In this document: positions 9,682 through 18,043 of the stretch, piece by piece | How positions within the stretch are numbered: the stretch's first letter is position 1 | Layout: each line of letters starts with the position of its first letter | Assembly (NCBI GenBank): GCA_028876585.1 | Contig: JAGWRL010000238.1 | Coordinates: 1-23,790, forward strand | Reading direction: 5' to 3' | DNA length: 23,790 nucleotides | Source: Pseudomonadota bacterium | Lineage (GTDB): Bacteria; Pseudomonadota; Alphaproteobacteria; Rhizobiales; Beijerinckiaceae | Program-made: the position numbers and the translations under genes | Notes under the pieces: model-generated | What the model was told of the DNA's origin: nothing | What the model saw: the letters and a program-made list of their open reading frames with translations, nothing else | Databases searched by the model: none

Positions 9682-10676
9682 CAGCGCGCGCCCCTGTTTT
9701 CGAGCCGGGCCAGCATCAGCCGCGCCGCCGCCAGGACCAGGAAGGTGATGAGGAACAGGATGAAGCCCAGCGCCAGCAGCGACGAGGTGAACAGGCCGGG
9801 ATCGGCGTCGGCGAAGGTGTTGGCGATCATCGCCGAGATCGTCGTGCCCTGCGCCAGGATCGAGGTCTCGATGTGCGGCGCGTTGCCGATGACGAAAGTC
9901 ACCGCCATCGTCTCGCCGAGGGCGCGGCCGAGCGCCAGCATGACGCCGCCGATCACGCCGACGCGGGTGTAAGGCAGCACGATATTGCCGACGACCTCGA
10001 AGGTGGTGGCGCCGACGCCATAGGCCGCCTCCTTCAACACCGGCGGCACGGTCTCGAACACGTCGCGCATGATCGAAGAGATGAAAGGCAGAACCATGAC
10101 GGCGAGGATGAAGCCCGCCGTCAGCACGCCGATGCCGAGCGGCGGACCGGCAAACAGCGCGCCGATCCCCGGCACGGCGCCGAGCGTGTGGATCAAAGCC
10201 GGTTGCAGATATTCCTGCATGAACGGCTTGAAGTAATACACGCCCCAGATGCCGTAGATGATCGAGGGGATGCCGGCGAGCAACTCGATTGCGACGCCGA
10301 CCGGACGGCGCAGCGCCGGCGGACAAAGCTCGGTCAGGAACACCGCGACGCCCAGGCCGACCGGCACGCCGATCAGCATGGCGATGATCGCCGTCAGCAG
10401 CGTGCCGTAGATCGCCGCCGCCGCGCCGAATTTCTCTCGCGGCGGGTTCCAGGCGTCGCTGATGAAGAAGTCGAGGCCGAAATGCTGGAACGCCGGCCAG
10501 GCGCCGATGAACAACGAGATGGCGACGCCGAGCAGCAGCACCAGCACGATCAGCGCGGCCGCCAGCGTCATGACGCGGAAGCTCGCATCGGCGCCCTTCA
10601 GCCGCGCCAGCGCGCGGGCGCGATCGAACGTCGCGGTTCGCGCGGCCGGCGTCGAGGGCAGGGCGGTCGATGTCAT
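9681..10676 (-). CDS. pstC: Phosphate ABC transporter permease PstC
   Basis: Second permease subunit. The 331 aa have a cytoplasmic N-terminus and about six membrane helices, the first being [20 protein letters not shown]. Family stretches are [48 protein letters not shown], the coupling loop '[20 protein letters not shown]', and [16 protein letters not shown]. The start used is ATG 10676 ([10 protein letters not shown]), preceded by GGAAG; an in-frame GTG at 10703 is possible but lacks a better ribosome site. It is separated from pstS by 74 bases that contain a GC-rich hairpin. Confidence 0.95.
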   Translation of the reverse strand: MTSTALPSTPAARTATFDRARALARLKGADASFRVMTLAAALIVLVLLLGVAISLFIGAWPAFQHFGLDFFISDAWNPPREKFGAAAAIYGTLLTAIIAMLIGVPVGLGVAVFLTELCPPALRRPVGVAIELLAGIPSIIYGIWGVYYFKPFMQEYLQPALIHTLGAVPGIGALFAGPPLGIGVLTAGFILAVMVLPFISSIMRDVFETVPPVLKEAAYGVGATTFEVVGNIVLPYTRVGVIGGVMLALGRALGETMAVTFVIGNAPHIETSILAQGTTISAMIANTFADADPGLFTSSLLALGFILFLITFLVLAAARLMLARLENRGAR

Positions 10677-10717
10677 GTCGTCACTTCCACGCGAAAGCCG
10701 CACGCGAAACCTCGAAG

Positions 10718-10740
10718 GCCGGCGGCGCGAGGCCGCCGGC
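10718..10740 (-). terminator. GC-rich hairpin between pstS and pstC (attenuator or RNA stabiliser)
   Basis: A perfect 9-bp stem, GCCGGCGGC with GCCGCCGGC, around a 5-base loop. It lies 11 bases after the pstS stop codon. No U-run follows, so it is not a classical intrinsic terminator. It probably lets only part of transcription through or protects the 3' end of pstS mRNA, which would give much more periplasmic PstS than permease. Confidence 0.6.
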
Positions 10741-10750
10741 TCGTGTCACG

Positions 10751-11764
10751 TCACTTCTGGGCGATGTCCTTCGCCCAGGTCTTCTTGACCATGTCGATGA
10801 CATTGGCCGGCATCGGGATGTAATCGAGCGCCGTGGCTTCCTCCGCGCCCTTTTCATAGGCCCAGCCGAAGAACTTCAGCGCTTCGTTAGAGGCGGCGAG
10901 GTCGACCGGCTTCTTGTACATCAGGATGAAGGTGGCGGCGGTCATCGGCCACGACTTGTCGCCGGGCTGATCCGACAGGATCAGATAATAGCCGGGCGCC
11001 TTGGCCCAGTCGGCGTTGGCGGCGGCGGCCTGGAACGCCTCGATGGTCGGCGCGACCTTCTTGCCGTCCTTGTTGATCATGTCGACCCAGGCCAGCTTGT
11101 TCTGCTTGGCGTAGGCGTATTCGACGAAGCCGATCGCGCCTTCGGTGCCGGCGACGTTGCTGGAGACGCCGTCGTTGCCCTTGGCGCCGATGCCGACCGG
11201 CCAATCGACCGAGGTCGCCGAACCAACCTTGTCGCTCCATTCCGGCGAGACCTTGGAGAGATAGTTGGTGAAGTTGAAGGTGGTGCCCGAGCCGTCGGCG
11301 CGGTGAATGACCGCGATGGCGGTCGCCGGCAGCTTCACGCCGGGGTTGAGCTTGGCGATCGCCGGATCGTTCCAGGTCTTGATCTTGCCGATGAAGATGT
11401 CGGCCAGCGTCTTGCCGTCGAGCGTCAGTTCGTCGGCCTTGACGCCGTTGAGATGGGCGACGGGAACGATGCCGCCCATCACCATCGGCCATTGCGCCAG
11501 GCCCGCCTCGTCGAGGTCCTTGGCCTTCAGCGGCGCGTCGGTGGCGCCGAAGGTCACGGTCTTGGCCTTGATCTGCTTGATGCCCGCGCCCGAGCCGATC
11601 GACTGGTAGTTGAGGCCGTTGCCGGTCGCCTTCTTATAGCTGTCCGCCCACTTGGCGTAGATCGGATAGGGAAAGGTCGCCCCGGCGCCGGAGATGTCGG
11701 CGGCCGCCGCGCCAGTGACGCTGGCCGCGACCAGCGCCGCGCCGAGAAGGGACTTGAGGAACAT
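10751..11764 (-). CDS. pstS: Periplasmic phosphate-binding protein PstS
   Basis: High-affinity periplasmic phosphate receptor delivering phosphate to PstCAB. The 337 aa start with a signal peptide (residues 1-21, ending GAAA before [13 protein letters not shown]). Family marks are the [13 protein letters not shown] start, [21 protein letters not shown], and [15 protein letters not shown], in which Arg/Asp/Ser/Gly/Thr contact phosphate. No lipobox is present, so it is a soluble periplasmic form. The ATG at 11764 follows GAGG. It is the first gene after the Pho-box region, transcribed toward pstC. Confidence 0.96.
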   Translation of the reverse strand: MFLKSLLGAALVAASVTGAAAADISGAGATFPYPIYAKWADSYKKATGNGLNYQSIGSGAGIKQIKAKTVTFGATDAPLKAKDLDEAGLAQWPMVMGGIVPVAHLNGVKADELTLDGKTLADIFIGKIKTWNDPAIAKLNPGVKLPATAIAVIHRADGSGTTFNFTNYLSKVSPEWSDKVGSATSVDWPVGIGAKGNDGVSSNVAGTEGAIGFVEYAYAKQNKLAWVDMINKDGKKVAPTIEAFQAAAANADWAKAPGYYLILSDQPGDKSWPMTAATFILMYKKPVDLAASNEALKFFGWAYEKGAEEATALDYIPMPANVIDMVKKTWAKDIAQK

Positions 11765-11829
11765 GTAAGCCTCTTGAGTTGAACATCGCCGCGGCGGCGC
11801 CTCATCGGCCAGCCGTCGCGGTCGACGGC

Positions 11830-11835
11830 CTTATA
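11830..11835 (-). promoter_or_regulatory. -10 element of the pst promoter
   Basis: TATAAG on the minus strand, 21 bases downstream of the last Pho-box hexamer and about 65 bases before the pstS ATG. No good -35 precedes it, as expected for a PhoB-activated promoter where the Pho box replaces the -35. Confidence 0.55.
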
Positions 11836-11851
11836 GGTGGCCGTGACGAGT

Positions 11852-11885
11852 GCTGTATGACGCTCAGATGACGCCGCGATGACAG
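11852..11885 (-). promoter_or_regulatory. Pho box: three 11-bp-spaced direct repeats before pstS
   Basis: On the minus strand TGTCAT, CGTCAT and CGTCAT occur with exactly 11 bases from one to the next (plus-strand 11879-11884, 11868-11873, 11857-11862). PhoB dimers bind direct repeats of TGTCA-like heptamers spaced 11 bp. Three units make two overlapping sites. They lie between phoR and pstS and should drive pstSCAB-phoU-phoB. Confidence 0.8.
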
Positions 11886-11904
11886 CGCAAGCGGCCGGAT
11901 CGCC

Positions 11905-13017
11905 TCAGGTTTTCGCCGGGGAGGGCGGTTCCTTCTCCCCCGCCTTGGCCAGCGGCGTGAACGCTGTGAACGTTGAGCCGTCGCCGATCCGGCTGGCGAT
12001 CGTCAGCCGGCCGCGATGGCGGGCGAGGATGTGCTTGACGATGGCCAGCCCCAGCCCGGTGCCGTTCTTGGCGCGGCTCTGGCCGGGATCGACGCGGTAG
12101 AAGCGCTCGGTCAGGCGCGGAATATGCTCGGGCGCGATGCCGCGCCCGTGGTCGCGCACGATCAGCGCGCCCTCCTTGCCCCGGCGCGTCACCGCGACCT
12201 CGACGCGCGAGGCGGCGCCGTCGGGCGCGGCGCCGTATTTGATCGCGTTCTCGATCAGGTTTTCCGCCACGCGCACGAGTTCGTCGCGCTCGCCGGTGAC
12301 GAGGACGGCGGCTTCGGCGTCGAGCGACAATTCGACGCGCAATTCGCGCGCGAGCGGGGCGAGCGTGTCGGCGACGTGGCGGGCGACCTGCGCCAGATCG
12401 ACCTCCGCGGCCGGGCGCAGGTGCTGCTTCTGCTCGATGCGCGACAGCGACAGGAGATCGTCGATCAGCCGCGCCATGCGCCGCCCCTGATCGCGCATGA
12501 TGGAGAGGAATTTCGCCCGCGCCTTGCCGTCGGCGGCGGCGGGGCCTTGCAGGGTTTCGACGAAGCCGAGCAGCGAGGCGAGCGGGGTGCGCAATTCATG
12601 GCTGGCGTTGGCGATGAAATCGGCCCGCATCCGCTCGACCCGGCGCGCTTCGGTGAGATCGCGCAGGGTCAGCAGCATTGCGACGACCTCTCCGGCATCG
12701 GTGGCGAGCGGCGCGACATCGACCTGAAAAAGCCGGTCGATCGGCACCCGCTCGCTCCACAACGCCGTCTCCGGCTCGCCGCCGGCGGCGACGCGGCGGA
12801 TCGCGTCGGTGACGTCGGGCGCGCGCAGCGCCAGCACCAGCGCGTCGCCGGCGCGCAAGGTCGGCAGCAGCTCGCGCGCGGGGAGATTGGCCAGCATGAC
12901 CCGCGCTTCCGCGTCGACCAGAATGGCCGGCGCGGGCATCGCGCCGATCAGCTTCTCCGCAGCCGGCGCGCGCAGTTGCGCCGTCAGATTGCGGCGCAGG
13001 AGTTTCGCCTCGCCCAT
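11905..13017 (-). CDS. phoR: Phosphate regulon sensor histidine kinase PhoR, no membrane segment
   Basis: Histidine kinase partner of PhoB. The 370 aa contain a PAS-like domain (about 21-125), the HisKA H-box FIANASHELRTPL with His140, and the HATPase domain: N-box NLIENAIKYG (Asn256), G1 DHGRGIAP, and G2 GTGLGLAIV (319-327). Typical PhoR proteins begin with one or two membrane helices; here the PAS follows a short basic N-terminus and I see no hydrophobic segment. An in-frame stop belonging to the upstream gene lies seven codons before the ATG, so no longer version is possible in this sequence. The ribosome site is weak. Coupling to the upstream membrane-protein gene (21 nt) is likely. The PhoR call rests on domain order and position next to pst. 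Confidence 0.88.
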   Translation of the reverse strand: MGEAKLLRRNLTAQLRAPAAEKLIGAMPAPAILVDAEARVMLANLPARELLPTLRAGDALVLALRAPDVTDAIRRVAAGGEPETALWSERVPIDRLFQVDVAPLATDAGEVVAMLLTLRDLTEARRVERMRADFIANASHELRTPLASLLGFVETLQGPAAADGKARAKFLSIMRDQGRRMARLIDDLLSLSRIEQKQHLRPAAEVDLAQVARHVADTLAPLARELRVELSLDAEAAVLVTGERDELVRVAENLIENAIKYGAAPDGAASRVEVAVTRRGKEGALIVRDHGRGIAPEHIPRLTERFYRVDPGQSRAKNGTGLGLAIVKHILARHRGRLTIASRIGDGSTFTAFTPLAKAGEKEPPSPAKT

Positions 13018-13038
13018 GTCGGAAGACCCCGAAAGCGT

Positions 13039-14088
13039 TCAGTCGTCGTCGAGTTCCGCCGTTTCGATCGCCTCGCTGAGCGCGCGCCAGCGCCGCGCCG
13101 CCTCGTGCGCGCCCAGCAGCGCCAGCGCGAGCACGAACGGAACGATGTAATAGATCACGCGGAACAGCAGCAGCGAGGCCAGCAGGCTGTCGGGCGAACC
13201 GCCGACGCCCTTGAGCATCGTCGCCTCGAACACGCCGAGCCCGCCCGGCGAATGGCTGGCGATGCCCAGCATCGCCGCGAAAGAATACAGCGCCGCGAAG
13301 GCGAGAAAGCCGACGCCGTGCCCGCTCGGCAGCAGCGCGTAGAGCGCGCCGGCGGCGGCGCACACGTCGATCACGCCGAGCGCGGTCTGGCCCAGCGTCA
13401 CCAGCGCGCCGGGCAGGCGGAAATGCAGCAGCACGCCGCGCCCCTGCCGGCGCATCCGCGCGACCCAGAACAGATAGGCCAGCAGCAGGCCGATCAGCGC
13501 GGCGCCGATGGCGCGGTTGACCGCGGTCGGGAACTGGTTGATCTCGGCGATGGCGCTGGCGTCGAACAGGAAGCCGCTCGCCAGCACCAGCCCCATGCCA
13601 AGCCAGAAGGTGACGCCGGCGACCACCGTCAGGCTGGCGATCCGCCCCGCCGAAAGCCCGGCCGGGCCGTAGATCCAGTAACGCACCGCGCCGCCGGTGA
13701 CGAGCGGAAAGCCGAGCGTGAACGAAATCGCGTAGCTGGTGAACGAGGCGAGCGCGGTCAGCGGATAGGGGACGCGCGAGCCCAGATGACGCAGCGCCAG
13801 CGCGTCATAGCCGGTCAAGGCGAGATAGCTGGTGGCGGCAAGGCCCATCGCCAGCAGGATCTGCTCCGCGCTGGTGGCGCGAAAGGCGCTCTCGAATTGT
13901 GCGAGGTCGATCTTCACCAGCGTGCGGCCGAAGATGAAGATCGAGACCGAGACGATGGCGAGGCTGATCGCCACGCCAAGGCGGCGCAGCGCCACGCGGT
14001 GACGGCTCAACGCCTCGGCGAAGCGGGCGACCGCAGTCGTGGGCGCCTCCGCCTCGCCGGAGGCGCCTTGATCCTGTCTCAGCGCCAT
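13039..14088 (-). CDS. Lysylphosphatidylglycerol synthase-type flippase-like membrane protein (UPF0104)
   Basis: A polytopic inner-membrane protein of 349 aa with about eight hydrophobic segments. It matches the membrane half of MprF (lipid flippase part): TGYDALALRHLG, TLGFPLVTGGAVRYWIY, SHSPGGLGVFEATML. The cytosolic aminoacyl-transferase half is absent, so it cannot itself make lysyl-PG. Both termini are charged, and the C-terminus ends in an acidic LDDD. It sits immediately upstream of phoR (21 nt), in the same frame. This placement suggests co-expression with the phosphate system, perhaps linked to membrane-lipid change in phosphate starvation, but that is inference. The ATG at 14088 has a weak ribosome site. 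Confidence 0.82.
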   Translation of the reverse strand: MALRQDQGASGEAEAPTTAVARFAEALSRHRVALRRLGVAISLAIVSVSIFIFGRTLVKIDLAQFESAFRATSAEQILLAMGLAATSYLALTGYDALALRHLGSRVPYPLTALASFTSYAISFTLGFPLVTGGAVRYWIYGPAGLSAGRIASLTVVAGVTFWLGMGLVLASGFLFDASAIAEINQFPTAVNRAIGAALIGLLLAYLFWVARMRRQGRGVLLHFRLPGALVTLGQTALGVIDVCAAAGALYALLPSGHGVGFLAFAALYSFAAMLGIASHSPGGLGVFEATMLKGVGGSPDSLLASLLLFRVIYYIVPFVLALALLGAHEAARRWRALSEAIETAELDDD

Positions 14089-14116
14089 GGGGTAGCGGAG
14101 TCCTCAATCCTGCCGG

Positions 14117-14136
14117 AGCGGCCCTATAGAGCCGCT
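14117..14136 (-). promoter_or_regulatory. 20-bp near-perfect palindrome over a candidate -10, upstream of flippase-phoR
   Basis: AGCGGC-C-CTATAG-A-GCCGCT is palindromic except for one pair. On the minus strand it contains TATAGG, 16 bases after TTGCCC, a possible promoter for the flippase-phoR pair. It could be an operator, or instead the terminator of the upstream substrate-binding-protein gene (6-bp outer stem, no U-run). The sequence does not decide. Confidence 0.4.
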
Positions 14137-14158
14137 GCGGCGGGGGGGCAAGACGAGC

Positions 14159-15367
14159 TTACTTTTTCACCAGCGGGCAGGTCGAATCGGCGAGTTTGCC
14201 GAACGCCGCCTCGCCCGACATCGTTTCGACCAGCTTGTAGAAATCCCACGGCCCCTTCGATTCGGCCGGCGTCTTCACCTGGAACACGTACATCGAATGC
14301 TCCATCAGCCCGTCGGGGCGGATGTGGCCGTCGGCGGTGAACATGTCGTCGATCTTGGCCTTGTGCAATTCCTCCATCACCTTGTCCGAATCGGTGGTGC
14401 CCGCCGCCTTGACCGCGTTGAGATAGGTCATCGTCGCGGAATAATAGGCCGCCTGGTTGAAGGTCGGCTCGACGCCGGTCTTTTCCATGAACCGCTTGGA
14501 GAACGCGCGGCTCTTGTCGTTGAGGTCCCAGTACCAGGCGGCGGTGAGATAGAGGCCCTGTGCGGTCTCCAGCCCCAGCGCGCGGATATCGGAGAGGAAG
14601 GCGAGCAGCGCCGCCGGCTTCATCGTCTTGGTGATGCCGAACTCGTTGGCCGCCTTCAGCGAATTGACGAAATCGCCGCCGGCGTTGGCGAGGCCGAGCA
14701 CCTGCGCGTTCGAGGCCTGCGCCTGCAAAAGATACGAGGAGAAATCGGAGGTGGAGAGCGGCACCCGCACCGCGCCCACCACCTTGCCGCCGTTGGCGGT
14801 GACGACGCGCGCCGCCGAATCCTGCAACTGGGTGCCGAAGGCGTAGTCGGCGGTGAGGAAGAACCAGGACTTGCCGCCCTGCTTGAGAATCGTCGTCGCC
14901 GTGCCGTTGCCGAGCGCGGTGGTGTCATAGGCGTAGTGGACCATATAGGCGTTGCAGTCCTTGCCGGTTAGCGAGGCGCCGGCCGCGCCGATGGCGATGA
15001 ACGGAATTTTCTTTTCCTTCGCCGCCCCCGCCATGGCGAGGCTGACGCCGGTGTTGGAGCCGCCGAGCACCATCGTCACGCCGTCGCGGTCGGCGAATTC
15101 CTTGAATTTCTGGCTGCCCAGGTCGGGCTTGTTCTGGTGATCGAAGGTCTTGATCTCAATCGGATTTCCCAGCGCATTGCCGCCGAAATCGGCGATCGCC
15201 ATCTTGATCGCCTCGATCGCCTTCGGCCCGATCACGTCGGCGTAAAGGCCGGACATGTCGTCGATGTCGCCGATAATCACTTTGTCGGACGCCGCCTCGG
15301 CCGGCCCGGTCGCGAGCGCGGCGAGCAGAGCGGCGGAGGCCGTCGCCAACATGAGAAACTTCCGCAT
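14159..15367 (-). CDS. Branched-chain amino-acid-type ABC substrate-binding protein
   Basis: Periplasmic binding protein of the LivJ/K-like type 1 fold, 402 aa. The signal peptide covers residues 1-25 (MRKFLMLATAS... ending PAEAA). The mature start VIIGDIDDMSGLYADVIGP and later GGSNTGVSLAMAG, FFLTADYAFG and YYSATMTYLNAV are typical of the family. A Cys near residue 145 (KDCNAY) and one near the C-terminus (STCPLVKK) could form a disulfide. The ATG at 15367 was chosen because the signal peptide starts there; the frame is open further upstream but the extension lacks signal character. No Liv permease or ATPase gene is adjacent, so it is an orphan here and its ligand (amino acid, amide, urea or aromatic acid) is unknown. 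Confidence 0.9.
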   Translation of the reverse strand: MRKFLMLATASAALLAALATGPAEAASDKVIIGDIDDMSGLYADVIGPKAIEAIKMAIADFGGNALGNPIEIKTFDHQNKPDLGSQKFKEFADRDGVTMVLGGSNTGVSLAMAGAAKEKKIPFIAIGAAGASLTGKDCNAYMVHYAYDTTALGNGTATTILKQGGKSWFFLTADYAFGTQLQDSAARVVTANGGKVVGAVRVPLSTSDFSSYLLQAQASNAQVLGLANAGGDFVNSLKAANEFGITKTMKPAALLAFLSDIRALGLETAQGLYLTAAWYWDLNDKSRAFSKRFMEKTGVEPTFNQAAYYSATMTYLNAVKAAGTTDSDKVMEELHKAKIDDMFTADGHIRPDGLMEHSMYVFQVKTPAESKGPWDFYKLVETMSGEAAFGKLADSTCPLVKK

Positions 15368-15457
15368 ATTCCTAAACTCCCCAAGCGGTTTCCGTCCCGG
15401 ACGCTTTTGCGCGCCGCGCCCTGCTTCTAGCGCCCAAGCGCGCCGGGTCAAAGGGGT

Positions 15458-16576
15458 TCAGCGGGCGCGGGCGGCCAGTGCGGCGGCGAGCAGCGACATC
15501 GCCGCCAGCGCCGCGAAGGCGATGCGCAGATCGGCGACCGAGGCGATGGCGCCCACCAGCGGCGGCCCGGCGAGCAGGCCGGAATAGCCCGCCGTCGCCA
15601 CCGCCGCGATGCCGCGCGCCGGGCTCGACGCATGCGCCGCGCTCTCGCTGAACAAGGCCGGCACGACATTGGACAGGCCCGCCCCGACCAGCGCGAAGCC
15701 GAGCGCCGCCGGGATCAGCGCCGGCCATAGCGAAGCCAGCGCCAGACCCGCCGCCGCCAGCGCCGCGCCGCCGAACACGGCGGGCAGCCGGCCGATTCGG
15801 GCGATCGTCACGTCGCCGAACAGCCGGCCCAGGATCATCGTCGCCGCGAAAGCGGCGTAGCCGAGCGGCGCGACGGCGGGGGCGACCCCGAGCGAGACGA
15901 GATAGACGCCGTCCCAGTCGATCATCGCGCCCTCGATGATGAAGCAGAGAAGCGCCACCCCCGCGAGCCCGACCAGCGCGCGCGGCGGCCAACCGAACGG
16001 GCTTTGCGTGGTCTTCGGCCGCTCGCCGGGCGAAAGGCCCGCCGCCGCGCCCGCGATCATCGCTGCGGCGAATAGCCCCAGCCCCAGCAGCACCGTGCGC
16101 CAGCCGCCCCCCGCCGCCAGCAGCGCCGCGCCAAAGCTCGCGCCGACGAGGCCGCCGACGCTGAACGCGGCGTGGAACGACGACATGATCGGCTTGGCCC
16201 AGGCGCGTTCGACGTCGGCCGCGTGCGCGTTCATCGTCACGTCCATCAGGCCGTTGCTGGCGCCGAGCGCCAGCCCCGCCAGCGCCAGCGCGCCCGCGCC
16301 CGGCGCCAGCGCGGCGAGCGCGAAGCAGACGCAGAACGCCAGCCCGGCGCGGATCGAAACCGTGCCCGTGCCGCCGAGCCGGGGCCCGAGCGCGCCGGCG
16401 ATCGGCATGAACGACACCGCGCCGAGCGCCAGCATCAGCAGCAGCAGGCCGAGTTCGCCGTTGGAGAGCGCCAGCGCGCGCTGCATCGGCGCGATCGTCG
16501 CCGACCAGCCGCCAAAGCCGAAGCCATTGGCGAAAAACAGCAGCGAGGTGGCGAAACGGTCGCGGCGCAGGTTCAA
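15458..16576 (-). CDS. MFS transporter (YbjJ/FucP-like)
   Basis: A 372-aa polytopic membrane protein with about 12 hydrophobic segments. It starts RRDRFATSLLFFANGFGFGG and has features of small Ala/Gly-rich MFS carriers: GASNGLMDVTMNAHA, SSFHAAFSVGGLVGA, and EGAMIDWDGVYL at the start of the second half. The substrate is unknown (sugar or drug efflux both possible). The start is TTG at 16576, overlapping the TGA of the upstream kinase as TTGA. The next in-frame ATG (MQRAL) falls after the first helix, so TTG is required for a complete protein. A purine-rich GAGGCGGG lies upstream. Translation is probably coupled to the kinase gene. Confidence 0.87.
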   Translation of the reverse strand: MNLRRDRFATSLLFFANGFGFGGWSATIAPMQRALALSNGELGLLLLMLALGAVSFMPIAGALGPRLGGTGTVSIRAGLAFCVCFALAALAPGAGALALAGLALGASNGLMDVTMNAHAADVERAWAKPIMSSFHAAFSVGGLVGASFGAALLAAGGGWRTVLLGLGLFAAAMIAGAAAGLSPGERPKTTQSPFGWPPRALVGLAGVALLCFIIEGAMIDWDGVYLVSLGVAPAVAPLGYAAFAATMILGRLFGDVTIARIGRLPAVFGGAALAAAGLALASLWPALIPAALGFALVGAGLSNVVPALFSESAAHASSPARGIAAVATAGYSGLLAGPPLVGAIASVADLRIAFAALAAMSLLAAALAARAR

Positions 16577-17916
16577 GCCAGGCCCGCCTCGGCCAGAGCG
16601 GCGGCCTGCCGGGCGCCGACCGACTCGGGCGAGAAATCGGCGAGCGCGGCCTCGAACAGGCGGTGAAAATTCAGTTCCGCGCCGAGCCGCAGGAACGCCG
16701 CGCCGAGGCCGATGGCGGCGCGGTCGAGGAACACGAATTCGCGCGGCGCGGTCAGCGAGGTTCCCTCCGAACGCAGCGCCTGCATGACGGCGCGAATCTC
16801 CTTGCGGCCGAACTCGGAGGCTTTCACCCCGTCGGCGAAGCTGCGCACGCGGTCGTCGAGAATCGGGCCGTAGATGAACGAGGCCCAGATGTTCATCGCC
16901 TCGATGGTGGAGGGCTTGAGGTTGCGGAAGCCCCAGAGATCGTAAGCGCGCGCGAGCCGCGCGCGGTCGCCGCTCTGCAACGCGCGGTAAAGCTCGACCA
17001 CGCCTTCGACGAAACGCATCGGGAAAATCCGCACGCAGCCGAAATCGTAGAGATTGACCGCCTCGCCGGCGCCGGCGACGGAATAATTGCCCAGATGCGG
17101 ATCGCCGTGGATCACGCCATAGCGCAGGAACGGCCGCCACCACGCCTTGAACAGCAGTTCGGCCAGATGCGCGCGCGTCGCCGGCGCGGCCTGCTCGAAC
17201 GACAGCAGTTTCGCGCCGTCGAGCCATTGCAGCGTCAGCAGCCGCTTCGACGACAGTTCGGGATGCGGGCGCGGCACCCGCACCTCCGGCGTATCGGCGA
17301 GCATGATACGGTAGAGCGCGGCGAGCTTGATCTCGCGGGCGTAATCCAGTTCCTCGCGCAGCCGGTCGCCGATCTCGATCTGCACTTCGCGGGTGTCGAT
17401 CGCCGCGCCCATGCGGCGGCGCAGGCTGAACAGCATGTTGAGCTGCGACAGATCGGCCGCCACGGCGGAGGCCATGTCGGGATATTGCAGTTTGCAGGCG
17501 ACCGGCTCGCCGGCAAGCGTCGTCGCGCGATGCACCTGGCCGAGTGAGGCGGCGGCGGCGGGGGTGAGATCGAACTCGCCGAACCGCGCCCGCCAATCCG
17601 GCCCGAGTTCGGCCAGCATCCGCCGCCGCACGAACGCCGCGCCCATCGGCGGCGCCTGCGATTGCAGTTTCATCAAAGCTTCCGAATAATCGGCGGGCAG
17701 GACGTCGGGAATGGTCGCGAGCAATTGCGCGACCTTCATCATCGGCCCCTTCATCGTCCCCAACGCCTGCGCGAAGGCGCGGGCGTCGTCGCCGCCGCCC
17801 GCGCCGGTCAGCCGGCTCGCGCCCATCTTGGCGGCGAAGGCGCCGGCTTCGACGCCGAGCCGGGCGTAACGGCTCGCCCGGGCCGACAGGCGGTTGGCTT
17901 CTTCGTCGCGGGGCAT
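16573..17916 (-). CDS. ABC1/AarF/UbiB-family atypical kinase
   Basis: A 447-aa protein of the ABC1 (ADCK/COQ8/UbiB) family, which supports ubiquinone and lipid metabolism through an atypical ATPase activity. Visible are the KxGQ-position motif as KVAQ (61-64), the Ala-rich loop AAAS (121-124) before LGQVH, the ATP lysine Lys142 in VACKLQYP, the catalytic loop HGDPHLGN (270-277), and DFG as YDFGCVR (Asp291). Gly is replaced by Ala in the KxGQ motif. No C-terminal membrane helix is evident, unlike E. coli UbiB. It is followed by the overlapping MFS gene and diverges from the GST-like gene. The ATG at 17916 follows AGG. Whether it is the cell's main UbiB cannot be told. Confidence 0.88.
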   Translation of the reverse strand: MPRDEEANRLSARASRYARLGVEAGAFAAKMGASRLTGAGGGDDARAFAQALGTMKGPMMKVAQLLATIPDVLPADYSEALMKLQSQAPPMGAAFVRRRMLAELGPDWRARFGEFDLTPAAAASLGQVHRATTLAGEPVACKLQYPDMASAVAADLSQLNMLFSLRRRMGAAIDTREVQIEIGDRLREELDYAREIKLAALYRIMLADTPEVRVPRPHPELSSKRLLTLQWLDGAKLLSFEQAAPATRAHLAELLFKAWWRPFLRYGVIHGDPHLGNYSVAGAGEAVNLYDFGCVRIFPMRFVEGVVELYRALQSGDRARLARAYDLWGFRNLKPSTIEAMNIWASFIYGPILDDRVRSFADGVKASEFGRKEIRAVMQALRSEGTSLTAPREFVFLDRAAIGLGAAFLRLGAELNFHRLFEAALADFSPESVGARQAAALAEAGLA

Positions 17917-18017
17917 GACAACCTGGGGCGGGAGGACGGGCGTTACATAGGCCGCGCGCGCGCTCGCGGCTAGTCGCGGCTTCGGCTTTGCAGGAACCGG
18001 GCGACGGATTAGAACGC

Positions 18018-18036
18018 GGTTCCCTCCGCTGGAACC
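18018..18036. promoter_or_regulatory. GGTTCC-N7-GGAACC inverted repeat upstream of the GST-like gene
   Basis: A perfect 6-bp inverted repeat with a 7-bp spacer immediately before the GST-like start codon, with a further GGAACC copy at 17993-17998. It could be an operator for the divergent kinase/GST region. In GC-rich DNA short repeats arise readily, so confidence is low. Confidence 0.3.
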
Positions 18037-18043
18037 CCGCGCG

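Noticed and set aside
12016..14340. A 774-codon plus-strand open frame over phoR and the flippase gene
   Set aside because: Antisense shadow of genes with clear catalytic or membrane signatures.
17993..18036. GGAAC motif as a possible EcfG (general stress sigma factor) promoter
   Set aside because: No CGTT element at 16-17 bases downstream of any GGAAC copy on either strand.
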